Translations under genes and position numbers: made by a program
The notes under the pieces: model-generated
The model's input: the letters and a program-made list of their open reading frames with translations, nothing else
What the model was told of the DNA's origin: nothing
The model's database searches: none
Shown: piece after piece, positions 1 to 13,500 of the stretch
How the letters are laid out: each line of letters begins with the position of its first letter
How positions within the stretch are numbered: the stretch's first letter is position 1
NCBI GenBank assembly: GCA_023333565.1
Contig: JAJKFH010002906.1
Location: 1,178,001-1,242,000 of the forward strand
Direction of reading: 5' to 3'
Source: Puffinus mauretanicus
Lineage: Eukaryota > Chordata > Aves > Procellariiformes > Procellariidae
DNA length: 64,000 bases

Positions 1-3000
1 GGTGCCGTCCTCCTCGGGATGATGCCGGCTCGGCAGTTCTGACCTCCAGCCTCTTGTTCCCATCTCCCACTGTTTGTTTTGGCACAACTGTTTCTCCCCA
101 AGCCACCCCCCGAGGCCACATGGAAAATGAGATCAGTGAACTGATCTATGTTAAAAATAACCAGGGAAAAAACCAAAGCACTTTACCATGCAGCTGAGAA
201 GCCGTCGTTTCAGCGCCATGGGCAGCCCCGGCTAGGCAGGCACAGGGGCTGAAGCTGGCGGCGCTGCAAAGAAACGGCACGTGGCATCCCACCCGGGGCT
301 GGTGGCTCACGTTAGGTGGTGGTCTGGGGGTAGTTCTCAGAGGGTGGATTCCTACACCAAGCAGGTGAACATCGTGATTGCCATTTGCATGTGTATACCC
401 AGGAGGCTGAGATATCTGAGATTTTTTTTTCTCTAAAGATAGGCAGAAAAAAAGACAAAAAACCAGCAGTGAGATGCAGGAACTGTTGATGCCTATGCTG
501 TCCCTGACGAGTGGTTACCTCTGTTTACTGACTGCCATTTGGTGCTTTTCAAGAGGAGATATATTTAATGGATGAAAGATGGAAAGCAGTTTATGATGCT
601 GAAACTCTGCCTCCATCTTTTGAAGAAAATAATGAAAGTAAAATAAGCAGAAGAGATGTATTTGCATTTGGTGTAACGTTGCAAATTATAGTCTGTAACA
701 GAGCTTAAGCTTTTCATTATTTCTCCATTTCTCGTTCACAAATTAATATTTAGCAGGCGGTCTGGCTTGACTTATCAGTTTTAAAACAGAATAGAAAACC
801 TTCTTATCACTGCTTTAGAATCACTGGCCCCGCGGCTCTGTTTTCTAAGTGGCTCACTCCTGCAAATCACAGAGTACCTTCAGCTCATGTGGAAATTAAT
901 AGGTTCTGTTGTAAACACACGTCTTGGGCCTGCTTATGCTTTTCATTAAGCCATCATGAAATAGCTATTCCTAGACAACGCCAGCTGTGGCCATTTTATA
1001 CTGGAAAGCAATTGGGATGTTCCAGTTAAACTGGAACCAGGAACTCTTACTCCAGAAAAAGAAAGTCCACACATGGAATTAATTTTAAAAGAGTTAATCA
1101 GAGCAATACCAAGCACAACTCATGGTATTTCCTATATGTTTACATGGTTTAGGTCAGGTTAAAGTTGTTCATCACAGGGTGACAAGGCCAATTTTCACCT
1201 TAATTCTCTGAAACCTTACACAAAATATGCTTAACCGTTTCCACCACGAGTAGTAATCCTAACCACCAGCTTCAGCTGGTCAAATTAGTGTCATCTGGAA
1301 GTTACTGTTTGACCAGTAGGATGAACTATTTCTGTTGTTGTTGAGGGAGTGGGAAGACACTAATTCCCTAAAGGGTGTTGTAAATTCAAGCAATGGTTCC
1401 GTATTTAGCGATGATTTGGTTCTCTGTGATTTAAATATATCCTATTAGCATATGTGCTTGCTGGGGAATAAGACTGCTAGGCTTTATATGATTGTTTCTT
1501 TACATTAATATAAATAAAATTAAATATCCTAGCTTATAATTAATATTTCAGCAGCAACAGTGAAACAAAAGGAAAACCAGTCTCTGTCTGATTTGAATAA
1601 TTGTCATTCTTACCACCCTCTCTTCCCCCATTCATCATTCTGGGAATATACCCACAGCTTTCTCCAAAACCTTGATCAAATAAATATGTCTTTCACTGTG
1701 CCTAGAGAATCAGTGCATCTGGACCAAGCTAGGGAGCGTACTGCAGAGATTTCAAGTCCCCACAGAGTGTGCGCTGCCAGCAGCGCCTCTCTTTATCTGA
1801 CCAAGAATAGCCTGCTCAAACGCCTTTGCTAAGCCAAAACTGTTGAGAGGCAGTCCCTGGGGAATCAAGCCAGGGTTTTTCCCAGTGACAGATATATTCC
1901 ATCTTCATCCTTATTAATGGAACATTTATAATTGATTTTCTTTGTTTACGTTTTCCCTTATTCTACAAGGGAGAATGAAAGTCTAAACTTTGCTTTCTGT
2001 ATGACAAACATTGAAGGCATTCCTTACAGAGTATTAATCACACAGTGGGAAGCGTCGAGAGACCACTTGACTTTCTATTAAATTACAATTCAATTTCTAC
2101 CGATTATTCAAATACATTGTTTCTTCTGAAGCCCAGACAGAACAATAACACAGGTAATTAGTGAAGATTCTTCTCCAGAAAGGGGAATGTTCAGTTACAG
2201 GAGAGCCCAGACTATGGAGTTGAAAAATAAGAAACCCGATGGAAAAATCAGGACATAGTTCCAAGCTGTATTTTCTCTGGCAGCAAAGTTGATTTAAGAG
2301 GTTCCTGCTTTTTATTTTTGCACCTATGACACAGTCCACTGCCTCTGCACTTGTGCTGATGCAACTGTTTTGGGGATGTGCTGTAAACTGGATTAGTGAA
2401 ACAATCTTAGGAAAATTTCTCCATCACTTTTAATCAACAGTGAAAAATCTTATAAATTAGCAGGACCCCATCATGCAGAGGCCTTGGAACCACACTGTGC
2501 ATCAGCTGTTAACTCCGAGAAGCAGGCGCGGTTAGTACCTGCTCCGCAGAGCTCAGCTGCTGATTACAGGATGCTGGAAATACGGATACGATGTTAAAAG
2601 AAGCATTGCATGGACTACCAACACTTAAAATTTAGCCCCATGCTGAATAGGACTGAATCCGGTTTTAAAAGGTGCCCTTCCCTGTTAATGTAATACAGTC
2701 AAAACAAAAATCATCAGCTTTTGCTGAGAGGCTAACCTGACTTTGAACTGGACTGGAGTGATCTTTGTTTCAACTGCCTCTGCACATAGTGATCTATTTT
2801 CAGTTAATATGGATCCTGAGAAGACATATGGCTTGGAAATGAATCCCTTGCCTAGGAATAGGAGTCAAGTATTATCTACGCTTGAAAGTTCAGTTGGATT
2901 AATGTACAATTATAGAAACTATTCTGGAATAACTCCCCAAGTGTTTCACAAAAAGAGTTCCTTTCTGTTCCTGATTTTCTTCATCCATTTTCAACAGCTG

Positions 3001-4526
3001 CTCCATGTGAAAACTCACCCTCCTGTTCTGCACCTTTGGTTTTTTTTCTGTTCACTATGACAGTTTGGAGGATGATTTTTTTTTTTCATCCCCAGCCTGG
3101 ATCAATACAGCTCTACTAGCTAAAGCAATAGCATAAATATCAGCAGACCAGCAGGGAATTGATTTAAATCTATACCAGCAATGAAGTTGTCTGGCATCAT
3201 CAGCTGCTGCTCCAGTAGGAGACTTTGTCAGCACGCTGCTAATGGTTTCTCCTTTTTACTAAAAACGTGGCTGGTGGCTTTTCCAGAGGCCTGAACCCAC
3301 ACTATACTTTATAATCTCTCTGTGTGACAAAGCTTCAGGGCTGAACCTGGTGCAAAAGGAGCTCTGGTCGATGCCCAAAGACCTGTCTTCCACTATAATG
3401 ATGAAACATTTCTTGAGGCTTACATTTTTTTTCACAAACATGGATGACAGATATTCCCTCCTCAGCTGAAAACCTGTGTAGGGTTTGTCTGGCTAAATGA
3501 TATTCAATGGCTGAATCCTTATAAAATCACAGTTATAGAGGTGACGATGGAAATGGTAACAAGACTGTCCCTCCCAGGCAATTGTGATCTTAACAACGTA
3601 GTCATACTAAATTTGGGGTATCTTCTTTGAAGCTATTATCCAAGTGCTTTGTAATAACCATTAAGGCAGAATCTGCTTTCAGATGCTGTCAAGCTCTAAC
3701 AACCCTCAGTTTTGGCAGTAAAAATATCAATACTAATCTCAGGCTGTAAATTGATGCTACAGGGACTTTGGTGATTTATGAGTTCCCATAATACTCTTTT
3801 GCCCTGTCTGCACAGGTGAGAGACACAGCTTGCAATCATGAGCCCTCAGGTTAAGTTTCTAGCTATTTGTGTTGCTAAAGCAGTTTTCTAAACGCTTGAT
3901 TTACGTGCTTATATTTAGTCCATACAGCCCATAACAGCAGCTTATGAAGTGCTCCTTGCAAAGAGCACCATTGCCTCTGTCTTACCGACGGTGAAAGTGT
4001 GGTGTGGAGGTTACTGGTGAACCTCAGCATAACTGAAACTCTGAGGTCAGTCCTGTGCCTTAGTCTCCACCCTCCCGTGCCTTGAGTTTCAACCAAAGAA
4101 AACTCAGGTACTCAGGCTGGGTGGGAGCTGTGATGTTTCCCTGCCAGATGTCCCACCTGGAGGCTCAGGGGACCAGCAACGGGGAGCATGGCTTCGCTTC
4201 GCTGTTCTTGCACTGTGTCTTCTGGATTTGCACCTGATCAGCTGGAACAGCATCTCATTCCATAAATTCAGACCCTTTCTTAATTCTACACTAAAATTCC
4301 TTGCAGACACATCTGAATGTGTCTACATGTGAATCAGAATGACCTGAAGAAAGTCTCTAAAATCTCTGGGCTTTGTTATTTAAAGTGACTTTGCATTCAA
4401 TGACATTTTAACTTGACAATTAAATCAATTAAAATGAATTAAAGCCACTTTAATTCTACATTAGAATACATACATTGACTTAACTGAGTAAACCAAAGCC
4501 ACTTTAAATTCATATCTGCTGCTAAG
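1..4526. other. Sequence upstream of SPMIP2, no clear gene
   Basis: I see no supported exon here. The first 330 bases are moderately GC-rich and the rest is AT-rich. The frames longer than 60 codons show no recognisable motif or splice context. A 46-codon frame at 568-708 is listed separately. Just before the SPMIP2 start, AAAGCCACTTTAA occurs twice (4441-4453 and 4495-4507). Any 5' UTR exon or promoter of SPMIP2 should lie here, but I cannot place one. Confidence 0.6.
568..708 (+). pseudogene. 46-codon open frame with kinase-like motif (weak)
   Basis: An ATG-started frame ends at TAA (706-708). Residues 30-38 read DVFAFGVTL. This resembles subdomain IX of protein kinases, where an invariant Asp is followed by a hydrophobic stretch and a Gly (D-x-F-A-F-G-x-T-L in TOPK/PBK-type kinases). 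A WK pair and an EEN triplet upstream fall in a similar order in PBK. The match is short, no other kinase motif is visible nearby, and there is no clear splice site. It may be a decayed fragment or chance. A function should not be assumed. Confidence 0.15.
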
Positions 4527-4584
4527 ATGTATTCATTTCCTGAACACGTTTATATAAATAAAACTGAAAGCACCATTTTAACAG
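4527..4584 (+). CDS. SPMIP2: SPMIP2 coding exon 1 (start codon)
   Basis: ATG at 4527 has A at -3. Nineteen codons (MYSFPEHVYINKTESTILT) plus one G precede the donor GTAGGT at 4585. The leftover G joins GC of the next exon to make the Gly of GPDAIRDY. The ATG directly follows CTGCTGCTAAG, which could itself be a splice acceptor, so a non-coding 5' exon may exist upstream. The intron that follows is only 323 bp. Confidence 0.75.
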
Positions 4585-7500
4585 GTAGGTACCTAATAAA
4601 AAAGAACAAAAATTTGCTTTTTACCAGAAGAAGGAGGCTAATTTTATTTAATGTCATGCCCCTTTTTCAATAGCCAGATTTTCAGAGCAGGAAAAAGGAA
4701 GGTTTCAGTGAAAAAACCCATACGTGACCCCCACTCCAGGAGACACACTCTAACAAAAGTATAACAAGTACGATGTTCTTGCAAAGTGGAACAGTTATAT
4801 AAAATTGTCGCATTATAAGTAAGATAAAAGAAAATAAAGCGTACTGAAATAGGTTAGTAGCAAAAATAATTAAAATACTGAGTTTCTCTCTCTTTTCTGT
4901 CTATAAGGCCCAGATGCTATACGTGATTACAGAACAAGGAAGCCTGGACACATTCACTACGTAGGAGCGACATCTCCAGCGATAGAGGGTACCAGCGATG
5001 CTAACTATTTGTGGCGCCCGGCCCCCCGTTCTTCATACGTATCACCTCGCAGACCTCACTACCCTGGTGAAATTGGGTGGGGTGTGAGAGAGCTCAGCCA
5101 TTTCACCAGGAAACATCTCCAGAGTGGAGTGCAGATTAAGGTGAGGAAGACTTTGTGTATGAAATTACCTGAGTTGCAGAAGGCAGAAGAAAGTTGCGCT
5201 CTGCTTTGCGGTTGCATTCTGAATTATCATTAGGGCTGAGATTAATCATGGACTACGCAAGGAACAAGAGAGAATACAGCTGTTAGGTTAAAAACTGTGC
5301 TAGGCAAAACATCAGCCCAGGCGTACAGAAGCTTCAAGAAATATTTGCGTAACAGTTTGCCCAAAGCCAGGCTCCCAGGTGGATGAAGCTGCCTGAAAAA
5401 TAACCCACCTAAAGCATCCTAGTTAACATAATACAACAGCTGCTTTTAAGGGCTGAGTGGCTGTGGGCTGGATTTTCCCGCATGACTGGACTAGACAGAG
5501 ATGCGGGAGGAGCTGTTTGAGGGAGCGAGGTCTAACGCGACATGAGCCATCAAGCGATCCCGCCTGGCTGATTCCCAAACGCTGCAGAGAGACCCAACGC
5601 ATCAGGTCTGCAACCTCTGTGTGAGCAGAATCCCACAGGGCCTGCGTGCTCGCGGGTGCGGGAAGAGGGCCGGGAGCTCTGCAAACCTGCACGTTCCTCA
5701 GCCTCATGCAGGGCGTGGGGTGCAGGAGTAGGCAACGAGCTTCAGGCACCTGAATTTGCTCCTCTTTCCACTTGGTCTAGGTCCTCATTTTGAACCTCTT
5801 GCTTACACATCTAGTCACAGCTGAATTCGTATTTGCATTAGGTTATAATAAAAAGCCCTACAGCTTGATTCCTGACACAATTTATATTTGTATATGTAGA
5901 TATGATATACATCACATTTTTCTTCTACATAGACATGCAAATTCACACGTGATGATATGGGTATATTTAACATTGTTATGTTTATTGCATAGTAGTTTTA
6001 GAAGCCCAAAATAGGCTAGGGTTTTGATTTTTTTAGGGCTGTAGGAAAAAATACCACAATGTTTTTTTCCTAAAGCAAGCTTTTTCAATAGTTAAAGTGC
6101 TCTTACATTGTGCTGCAGCATGTCTACATTGAACACTGTGTATCCCTCCAAGTATACCCTTCTTAAAACACCAAAAATAGAGAAAGTACTTAAGTTATTC
6201 ATGGCTTTTGTCTGTTATACACCATGTTGAAAATAGATGTAACTCATTAAGTGGACAGTGAGGGGAAGGGAAATTGGTCCCTCCTGGGAACAAATGAGTC
6301 TGCTTACTGGGAAGGAAGTTTCCCAAGGACAGAGTGAGACAGCTAGAAAAAGCAAGCAGAAATGAGAAATCTTGGGAACTGGAAAGCTGTGGCATAATTG
6401 GGATTAGAAAACTACTGGGAATAGCAAATGCACAGGCTCCTGAAGTGTTGGAAAGAAAAATAATTTTGGGGAGCCAAAGGGCAGTGTGTAGCATTTGCTG
6501 TAACCCGGGAAGCTGGCAAAAGGTTATTAGAGCGGGAGTGAACCTGAAAGAGAGGACCCGTGCCACATGGACCGAGCGAGCAGGGCTAGGTGTGTGCACA
6601 AACCTTTCAGAGTCTGGTTTCAGTCAGTTTTCTGCAGTTATAAAATTTGCCTTGGCTTAATATCTGCTCATGTGAAACCAACATTTGACCTTAAGTGGTC
6701 TTTTGTGCTTCTTGAGGACCTTTGAAGAAAAGTTGTAGGGCTTCCTTGAATCTGTAGCTGACTTGGAGCCTCCTCGAGTAGAAAAGACCAGCCACTGGGT
6801 TATCAGCTCTGAACGGCTGCCTTTTTTGGTCCTCATGGGGATCTGGTGTTCTCTTCCCAAGCACACAACAGATTGTCCCCCCGCTCCCTGGGGGGAAGGA
6901 AAGCAAGACAGGGACAGATTTTCCTTTTTGGTCCTCCCACCTGGATGCAGAGAAGAGGAAGAGAAGGAACTCACCCAATTTGTTTTCCCCTACTCACAGC
7001 TATTCACAAACCAAGGAATATATTCAGTAGCACGGCATGAAAGTAGCTGCAGGTGGAAGTGTATTAACTGGATGGAGCTACTTGTCTGAGTTAACTAGCC
7101 ACCGACATTAAGAAGGCTAACTGTATCAGATCTAGCTGAGAGGAAGTGATATCTGGTACGAGACTGATAAATGTTTAGTTTCGATGCAGGGAGATAAGAG
7201 TCAGCAGCATTCAGACACTGCAAGCCTCAGTTGACCCCCGAGGACACCCTTTTTGTGTTCCTGCTGTACACCACCTTTCTAGGTGAAACTCTGAATCTTC
7301 ACAGATCGTTTCTCTGCAAAGTCAGAATAGATGTACAGTCCTGGCAAGAACTGTTGTATTGACTAACATCTGCTGGCATTCCTCAAAAAACATTTCCTGC
7401 TGAAACGAATCTGGTGCGAGTCCAAACTTGAGAAAACACAAATAAGGGTGTGCATATATATCACACGTATCCATAACCTCCATCTATAGGTATAAGTGTG

Positions 7501-10500
7501 TGTTATACCTATACACTAGGTTTGTAATATTGCTTTTCTGAATTTAACAACGTGCACCCGAATTGTCTTCCTTCTTATCAAAAAAAGTGCCAATGTGCAG
7601 TACTAAGGGGGGTTTTGGTATGTTTGCGCAGAGCTGCGTGTTCTAAGGAAGCAGCAGTCATTTAGGAAAGACTTGTCCGATGTGAGTAGGTACCTCCCAG
7701 GGGCACTGCTGCGTGCCAACACACGGTCCGAATTTTAATAGTAGAGAAGAGGGATGTTAGGTCTCTCTGAATTATGGAAGAAGCTGCTGCGCAAAATGTG
7801 CTATCACAGCCTGACACATTCTGCAGCTCCGGCCGTGAGAGAGGCCAGCAAAAGCTGAGCTCTGCCTAGGTGACCAGAGGTCCTCCTGCCTTGCCCCCTG
7901 GCCCCCTATGTGGCAAAGGGCAGTTAAACTTAGCATAATACAACAGGTTTTTTTCCGTTATCAACTATCTATTCATGAATGAACGTGCCAATATAGAATG
8001 AAATCTCAGTATTCAATGGGGTTTCTTTTTTATAGTCTATAGATTTTATGGTCTACTTTGTATTTTTAAGTGGGCTTTTTCTAGTACCAAAATGGATCTG
8101 AACCATTTCCTTCATGTAAAACCAATAGCAGACATGGATTCCAAGTCTCTCTCTTAAATAGCTAAGCATCAACAAATAATTTCACTGCTTTCATTTCTGA
8201 TCTGCAGATATTGCTCTCAACACAGATTAAAATAAAAACCATTTAAGCTGCTTAGTGAAGTTAAAATAAATAGCTTTTAGAACAATTTATTAGAAAAATA
8301 AAGCCTTTAGCTCATTATTTATCATATGATCCTTAATAAACTTTAAGCTAAAATACGGTGCTTGTATTTACTCTCCTTTAAACCATAGATACACTGTTGA
8401 GATATTTTAACCAAGTGTGTTTAAGACACCCAGCCTTATCAGAATAATGCTTTCAAACATATTGTACAAAGCAGTAATTCTTAACTCGCAGTGCTTCTGC
8501 CAGTGTTAACACCCCCAAATTTCTGAAAGTGAAAGCACATTGCATGCTGAACAAGGGCCTTAATGCTGTCACCATAGAGATGACACTTCGCAACCCTTAT
8601 TTATGTCTCCTTGATTGCACCAAACAAATGCACTCTCTTTATAGACAAACGCTTTTAGTTTCTTGAGCATGATTTCTCTAGATGATGTTTTAAATAATGC
8701 CTTTATAGAGACACAAATATTCTGCAGTACGGTGAATTTTTCAAGATAAAGAATACAGTAATCCTTCAGACAGATAGAAGAAAGACAACAATCAGTTTGA
8801 ATAAATGCAAAGGAAATTCCTTAGTTAAAATGACAAGCAGACAGAACAGACAGTCTCTTTGTCTCCATGGAAAAGGATGAAAGAACCTGTTATTTGTATT
8901 TGGCCAATGAACTTAAAAACACAGAAAATATTTTGCGTAAACCAAAACAAAAATATTTTTCTAGGATTGGAAAACCAAAACCACTTATTTTTCCTTCAAA
9001 ATAAAAAAAAAAAAAAAAAGACATTTTGAAGCTGTTTTTACAACATTTTTCTTTTTTTCCCAGTAGAAAGTTTTGCAAAATTGAGCTCAAATTCATAAAT
9101 ATCATTAGTTGCTTTCCAGTAAATAAAATAATTACAAAAATAACCTCCCAGCTCTATTTCATAATAGCTAGAGAGTGAAAATCAATGCAGTGCAGAAGGG
9201 CTACGCACTTCCATCTCCAAAGCTAGCTGCCTTTCGTGCTACGCAATCTTACGGCAAGAAGTCCTTGCCCCCACCAGCCGTTGAGCAATCACTGCAAGGA
9301 AGCAATTTCTCTGATCGGTGAAGTACCAAGCACGCTCATAGTTCTGCATAAGCGCTTACTAAGAGCAAGGAAAATTACATACGATAGCAAAAGTCATACT
9401 TTATTTTAATATGAGAAGGGACTTCAGCACAAAGTTCGTATCTCTGGACTGAGCGTATTTAAGCCCGACCACGTTGTTCAGCATGGGCTGCCTCTGCCGG
9501 TCAGCAACGCGTGTGGAGTTTGGTTTGCTCTGTGTAATTGCAGTTGGCTTCCCCAGCCTTACTCCTGACAAACGCCCCGCTAGACCCAAGGAGCAGCATT
9601 CCCTAAGTTACTGATCAAAACAGTTGCTTTGCCTCTTTTTTCTGACTTTTACTCTAGTTTATTCTTTCTTAATTGTGCTCGTTTCCATGACAGCTAGGCT
9701 TGTGAAAACAAAACCCCTTGAAATACCAATTTGATTAAACTTATATCAAATGATAACAATCTAAATGCTTCTGCAGTGATCAGCCCTCTCCTAACACAGA
9801 AAGCTTTGCACTGTGACCCATGGGCCAAATCCAACCCAGAAGACAACTCCACCCACCCTGCCACCCCTAATGGCCACAGTGGGGGGAGAGGGACTGAAGG
9901 CAGATCATCTGCTCTTCCCAAATACTGCCTGTATTTGGAGCAAGGAGCTGCTGGTTCAGCTGACAGACCCTCGGCATCAACACTGCTACGTGCCAATCAC
10001 CATGATGTCTGGGCTGCATATGCTTAATAGCCACTGATTTCAGAAGCTGATTATCTAATTGTCCTGTCATGTCAGCTTTGACCTCACACTTGGCCCAAAT
10101 CCCCCGGTCCTTGATGTTGCTTGCACTTTCTAGAAATAGCCAGGCTGCCTCTCCAGACAAGGAAAAGCAAGCGCGGGGTAGGTGGTGTCAGGGACTTGTG
10201 CATTTGACCCTGAAGGCAACATGGATTCAACTGACTTGAGGCACTTGGCTCTGTGAACTTGAGCCTGGACACACACAGCTGGTACGGAGCGGGTAGGTAC
10301 GGCCGGTGGAGCTCTGTTTCTCAAGCTGTAGCAGGCAAAAGTGACTCGGGAGCTTAAACCTCCCCAAAGCGGGAATCATCTCCCTTTTGTGCAAATGGTA
10401 CAGTGAAGTCAAACCCAATTAAAGTTTTTAAGAGTAATTTGCTGCTGCTCCATTTACTAGAGTTTGTACACTGAATTGCTCACGTCTGCCAGAGAAAACC

Positions 10501-13500
10501 ACAGAAAAACTTCAGTTATCTCCTCTGACATCTCTGAGAAACAGAGCTGCTATATGTTCCCCTTATCTCTCAACAAGCCTTATCAGGGAAAAAAACAACC
10601 CTCAAAAAATGTAACTCCCCGTGACTGCTGTGATGGATGTCCCCATGCAGGCTGCCTTGCTGTGCCCCAGGATATCAGCCCAGACAGCTCGGGGGACTGC
10701 GGCGGGGGGAGCCGCCTGCAGCCTGCCCCGGCCCAGCCGGCAGCACCCGGGCAGGAGGAGGGTCTGCATCCCCCGCCGCGCTGCGGGTTGCTGCGGCAGC
10801 CACAGGAGTGCTGGCGAGTCCCTCTCCATCTGGGCAAAGGGGATTCATCTGCGCGCCTGAGTCCAAGCACCAATGTCTACCCAGCTGCCTCCTCGTGATG
10901 TCTCTAACCGGGCTACGACACCCCGCACAGGGAAATGCAATTTTCCCTCGGAGCGGTTGTTCCCTGATGCTCAGGCTCGCCAGTACTGCAACTGCGGCAC
11001 TGGTTCACACGCAAAACGGGGTATCTTTTCGGCCTTTGGTTGGGAATAGGAATGCTTGTTTTTTTGAGTGCACGTCTAAATTCTTCAGCAGTTGAAGGAG
11101 GCCACCAGACAGACACAACTGTTTTAGTACAGTCCTAAGGAAAACAAAGAGAAAGAGGAGAACAGGATAGCGAGGATGAAGGGAAGGACAGTTGTGAGTG
11201 GGGAGACAAACCGGGGGACATGGGCCGGTTCAAAACCTTTGTCTGGCTACTGGTCTAATCATGAGCTCGGGCAAATCTTGAGCCACAACTTCAACACTAC
11301 TTGAATTCTGTGGGTTAAGAAAAAAAAATTGCCTAAGCAATTGCCACTGCTTTGGCTATGTCTGATATTTTTACTGTTCGATTGCACAGGACCTGAACAA
11401 TTACACCGAGCAAATAAGACCAAGAAGCAGAGAAGTCAGGGAGGACGATTAAGCACCACGTTTTGTCGAGCTTCAGAGGAGCTCTGATTCAGCTGTTTGT
11501 ACCTATTCTTTTCCCAACATATGGTCCAAGTCCTGCCCGCAGATAAGCATGACAGGAATTCAAATAAAGACTACTCGGGGCGTAGGTGTTGCTGACAAAC
11601 ACATACACTGTGCTGCGGTGCTTCTCTCCCCGAGACAAATGTAATACACGTGGTTATCTCATTCAAGCAAGTTAAGTTTAAAAAACAGCTTCTTGCTGAA
11701 GATTGAACCTTGACTTACTTACAGTGGTATTTGCTATCCTGGCTGCATTTGTGTCCTGTGATCTCAGAGGTACAGTCTGTCATGGACTTTGGCTTTTATC
11801 CCTTTTCTGTTTTCCATTTGTGACCTTTAGATGTGTTTCAAATAATCCCTTACCTTTCCAACAATTCTTCCTCTGCTTAAAAAATCTGCAGAAGGGCATT
11901 TCTCTAAGTGACACTTTATTACCTCTTTAGATAATTCTTTTGAAAATTTTAAAGGAGTCAAACCACTGCCAAGCTCACTGTCTCTGCAACACTTGCACAG
12001 CGTGGAAGCAAGTAACGAGTGTTATTTTTCACATTCTCTAGTTTCACTGTCATACCTCCACCTAAATCTTCCAGGTGGAAATGGACCTAGTCTTCCTTCC
12101 CAGTACTATTGGAGAGGGGGACGTATACCTGAAGGTTAATGTTGTACCATGTTTTGTTTCTGTTTCTCTTTGACAGAGAGGACCAATTCGACAGGCTGCT
12201 GAAGATAAAGCAACACATTGGTACCAAAGTCCATGGTAACTACTTATTACTTTTTAAAAATTTACTCTAATCACTGCCCTATGAGGACATTCTCTGAGAA
12301 TTCCTAGAATAGGCAAATTATGGGTATGCTTGACTTTGAAGCTCAACAGATCTAACGAAAGCCTACTGCTGGCACCCACTGCTGCAGAAAACCATTGAGA
12401 ATAGAGTATTTAGCTGATATTTTGCCATAAAAATTGATAGAGCTAAACTACAATACATTTCAAGCAGCTAGAAGAGCACTCTGGAGAATATTTAATCCCC
12501 TTTGAAGAGAGAGCCCTGTTTCACAGAACCCCACTTAGTTTTCAGTGAGAATTAATTCTTCCAGTTACTTTGATTAATGCATCTTGAAAGAAATCTCAGG
12601 TTTATAAAGCAATAATTAGCAATAATCATCTTCAGCTGTGAATGTGCTACAGAAATTGGAGAGTGACAGTAGAAAAAACCTTATGAGACTGGTAGAGCTC
12701 TTCCAGCAAAACCATGCATGTGAAAAGAACTTACACCATGCCAGCAATATATAAGACTTCAAGAGGTTCACCACGACCAGGAGCTTTGACTGCTGAGGCA
12801 TTCATAATGGAGACCTAGGTAAAACACAGAGCGGTGAAAAGGACTGAGGGTGTTTATGGAGAAGGACTGCCCAAGGAGTTTTGTTGTACCTCCTCTCCTT
12901 CCCCCAAGAATAACCCACTGGGAAATACAGTCTATTACTGAGTGCAAGGCAATGATCTCCGCTGGAAAATTGGAAATGCCTAAATTCCCTAGAACTCGCC
13001 TGGGAAGCAGCAGCTGATGACTGAAGTGCATTCATAGTCACAGCGGGTCTCCAGACGTGCCCACCTGCTCCCAGGGCCGCAGAAACGTGTCCTGCCCCTG
13101 CTCAGCAGACGTAACTGCGTCTCTGTGCTGCCTCAGACGCGCCGAGCGGCACGGTGCTGCGGGAGGGCGAGGTCGCACAGACAGACCCACAGACACAGCT
13201 CTGCTCAGCCTCTTCCTCCCTCCCCTTTGTTCCCACCCGCGTGCGCTGCAAACAGGAGCTGCTGCCCTCAGGACACTGCTTCCCTGAGCAGTGGCCCCGA
13301 GTACCAGCAGCTCTCATGGCATGTTAGGCGGTTTCTTTTTTTCCCTTGCCTGTTTGTACAACCTGGAGCAGCAGCGGTGCTGCCATAGCTGCCAAGGGCT
13401 CAGCTGGGTGCCACAGGTACCCCCAGGAAACGCCTGAGCAGCTCCTCCAAGCTGAACTCCACGTTGCTGGTAGTAGCAGCAGTACTGGGAACAGATGGGC

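Larger units (their letters stand above)
5141..12176 (+). other. SPMIP2 intron 2 (7.0 kb)
   Basis: No coding exon is recognised. It contains a perfect hairpin (7485-7513), an A17 run (9003-9019), an AT-rich block (about 7930-8880) that looks like candidate conserved non-coding DNA, and a GC-rich, CpG-rich patch (about 10676-10830). That patch is open in several frames on both strands, which is expected from its composition. Confidence 0.6.

Noticed and set aside
2016..2151. Open frame ending in AACACAG|GTAATT that could precede SPMIP2 exon 2 in phase
   Set aside because: It has no start codon or family similarity; the exon at 4527-4584 has an ATG, correct phase and a better match.
5423..5749. 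108-codon minus-strand ORF, Pro/Leu/Arg-rich
   Set aside because: Overlapped by another frame of similar length, no motif, in intron; explained by local GC content.
10464..11095. Overlapping ORFs of 144 and 152 codons on the plus strand with others on the minus strand
   Set aside because: They lie in a GC/CpG-rich patch where stop codons are rare in all frames, have no recognisable motif or splice context, and fall in an SPMIP2 intron.
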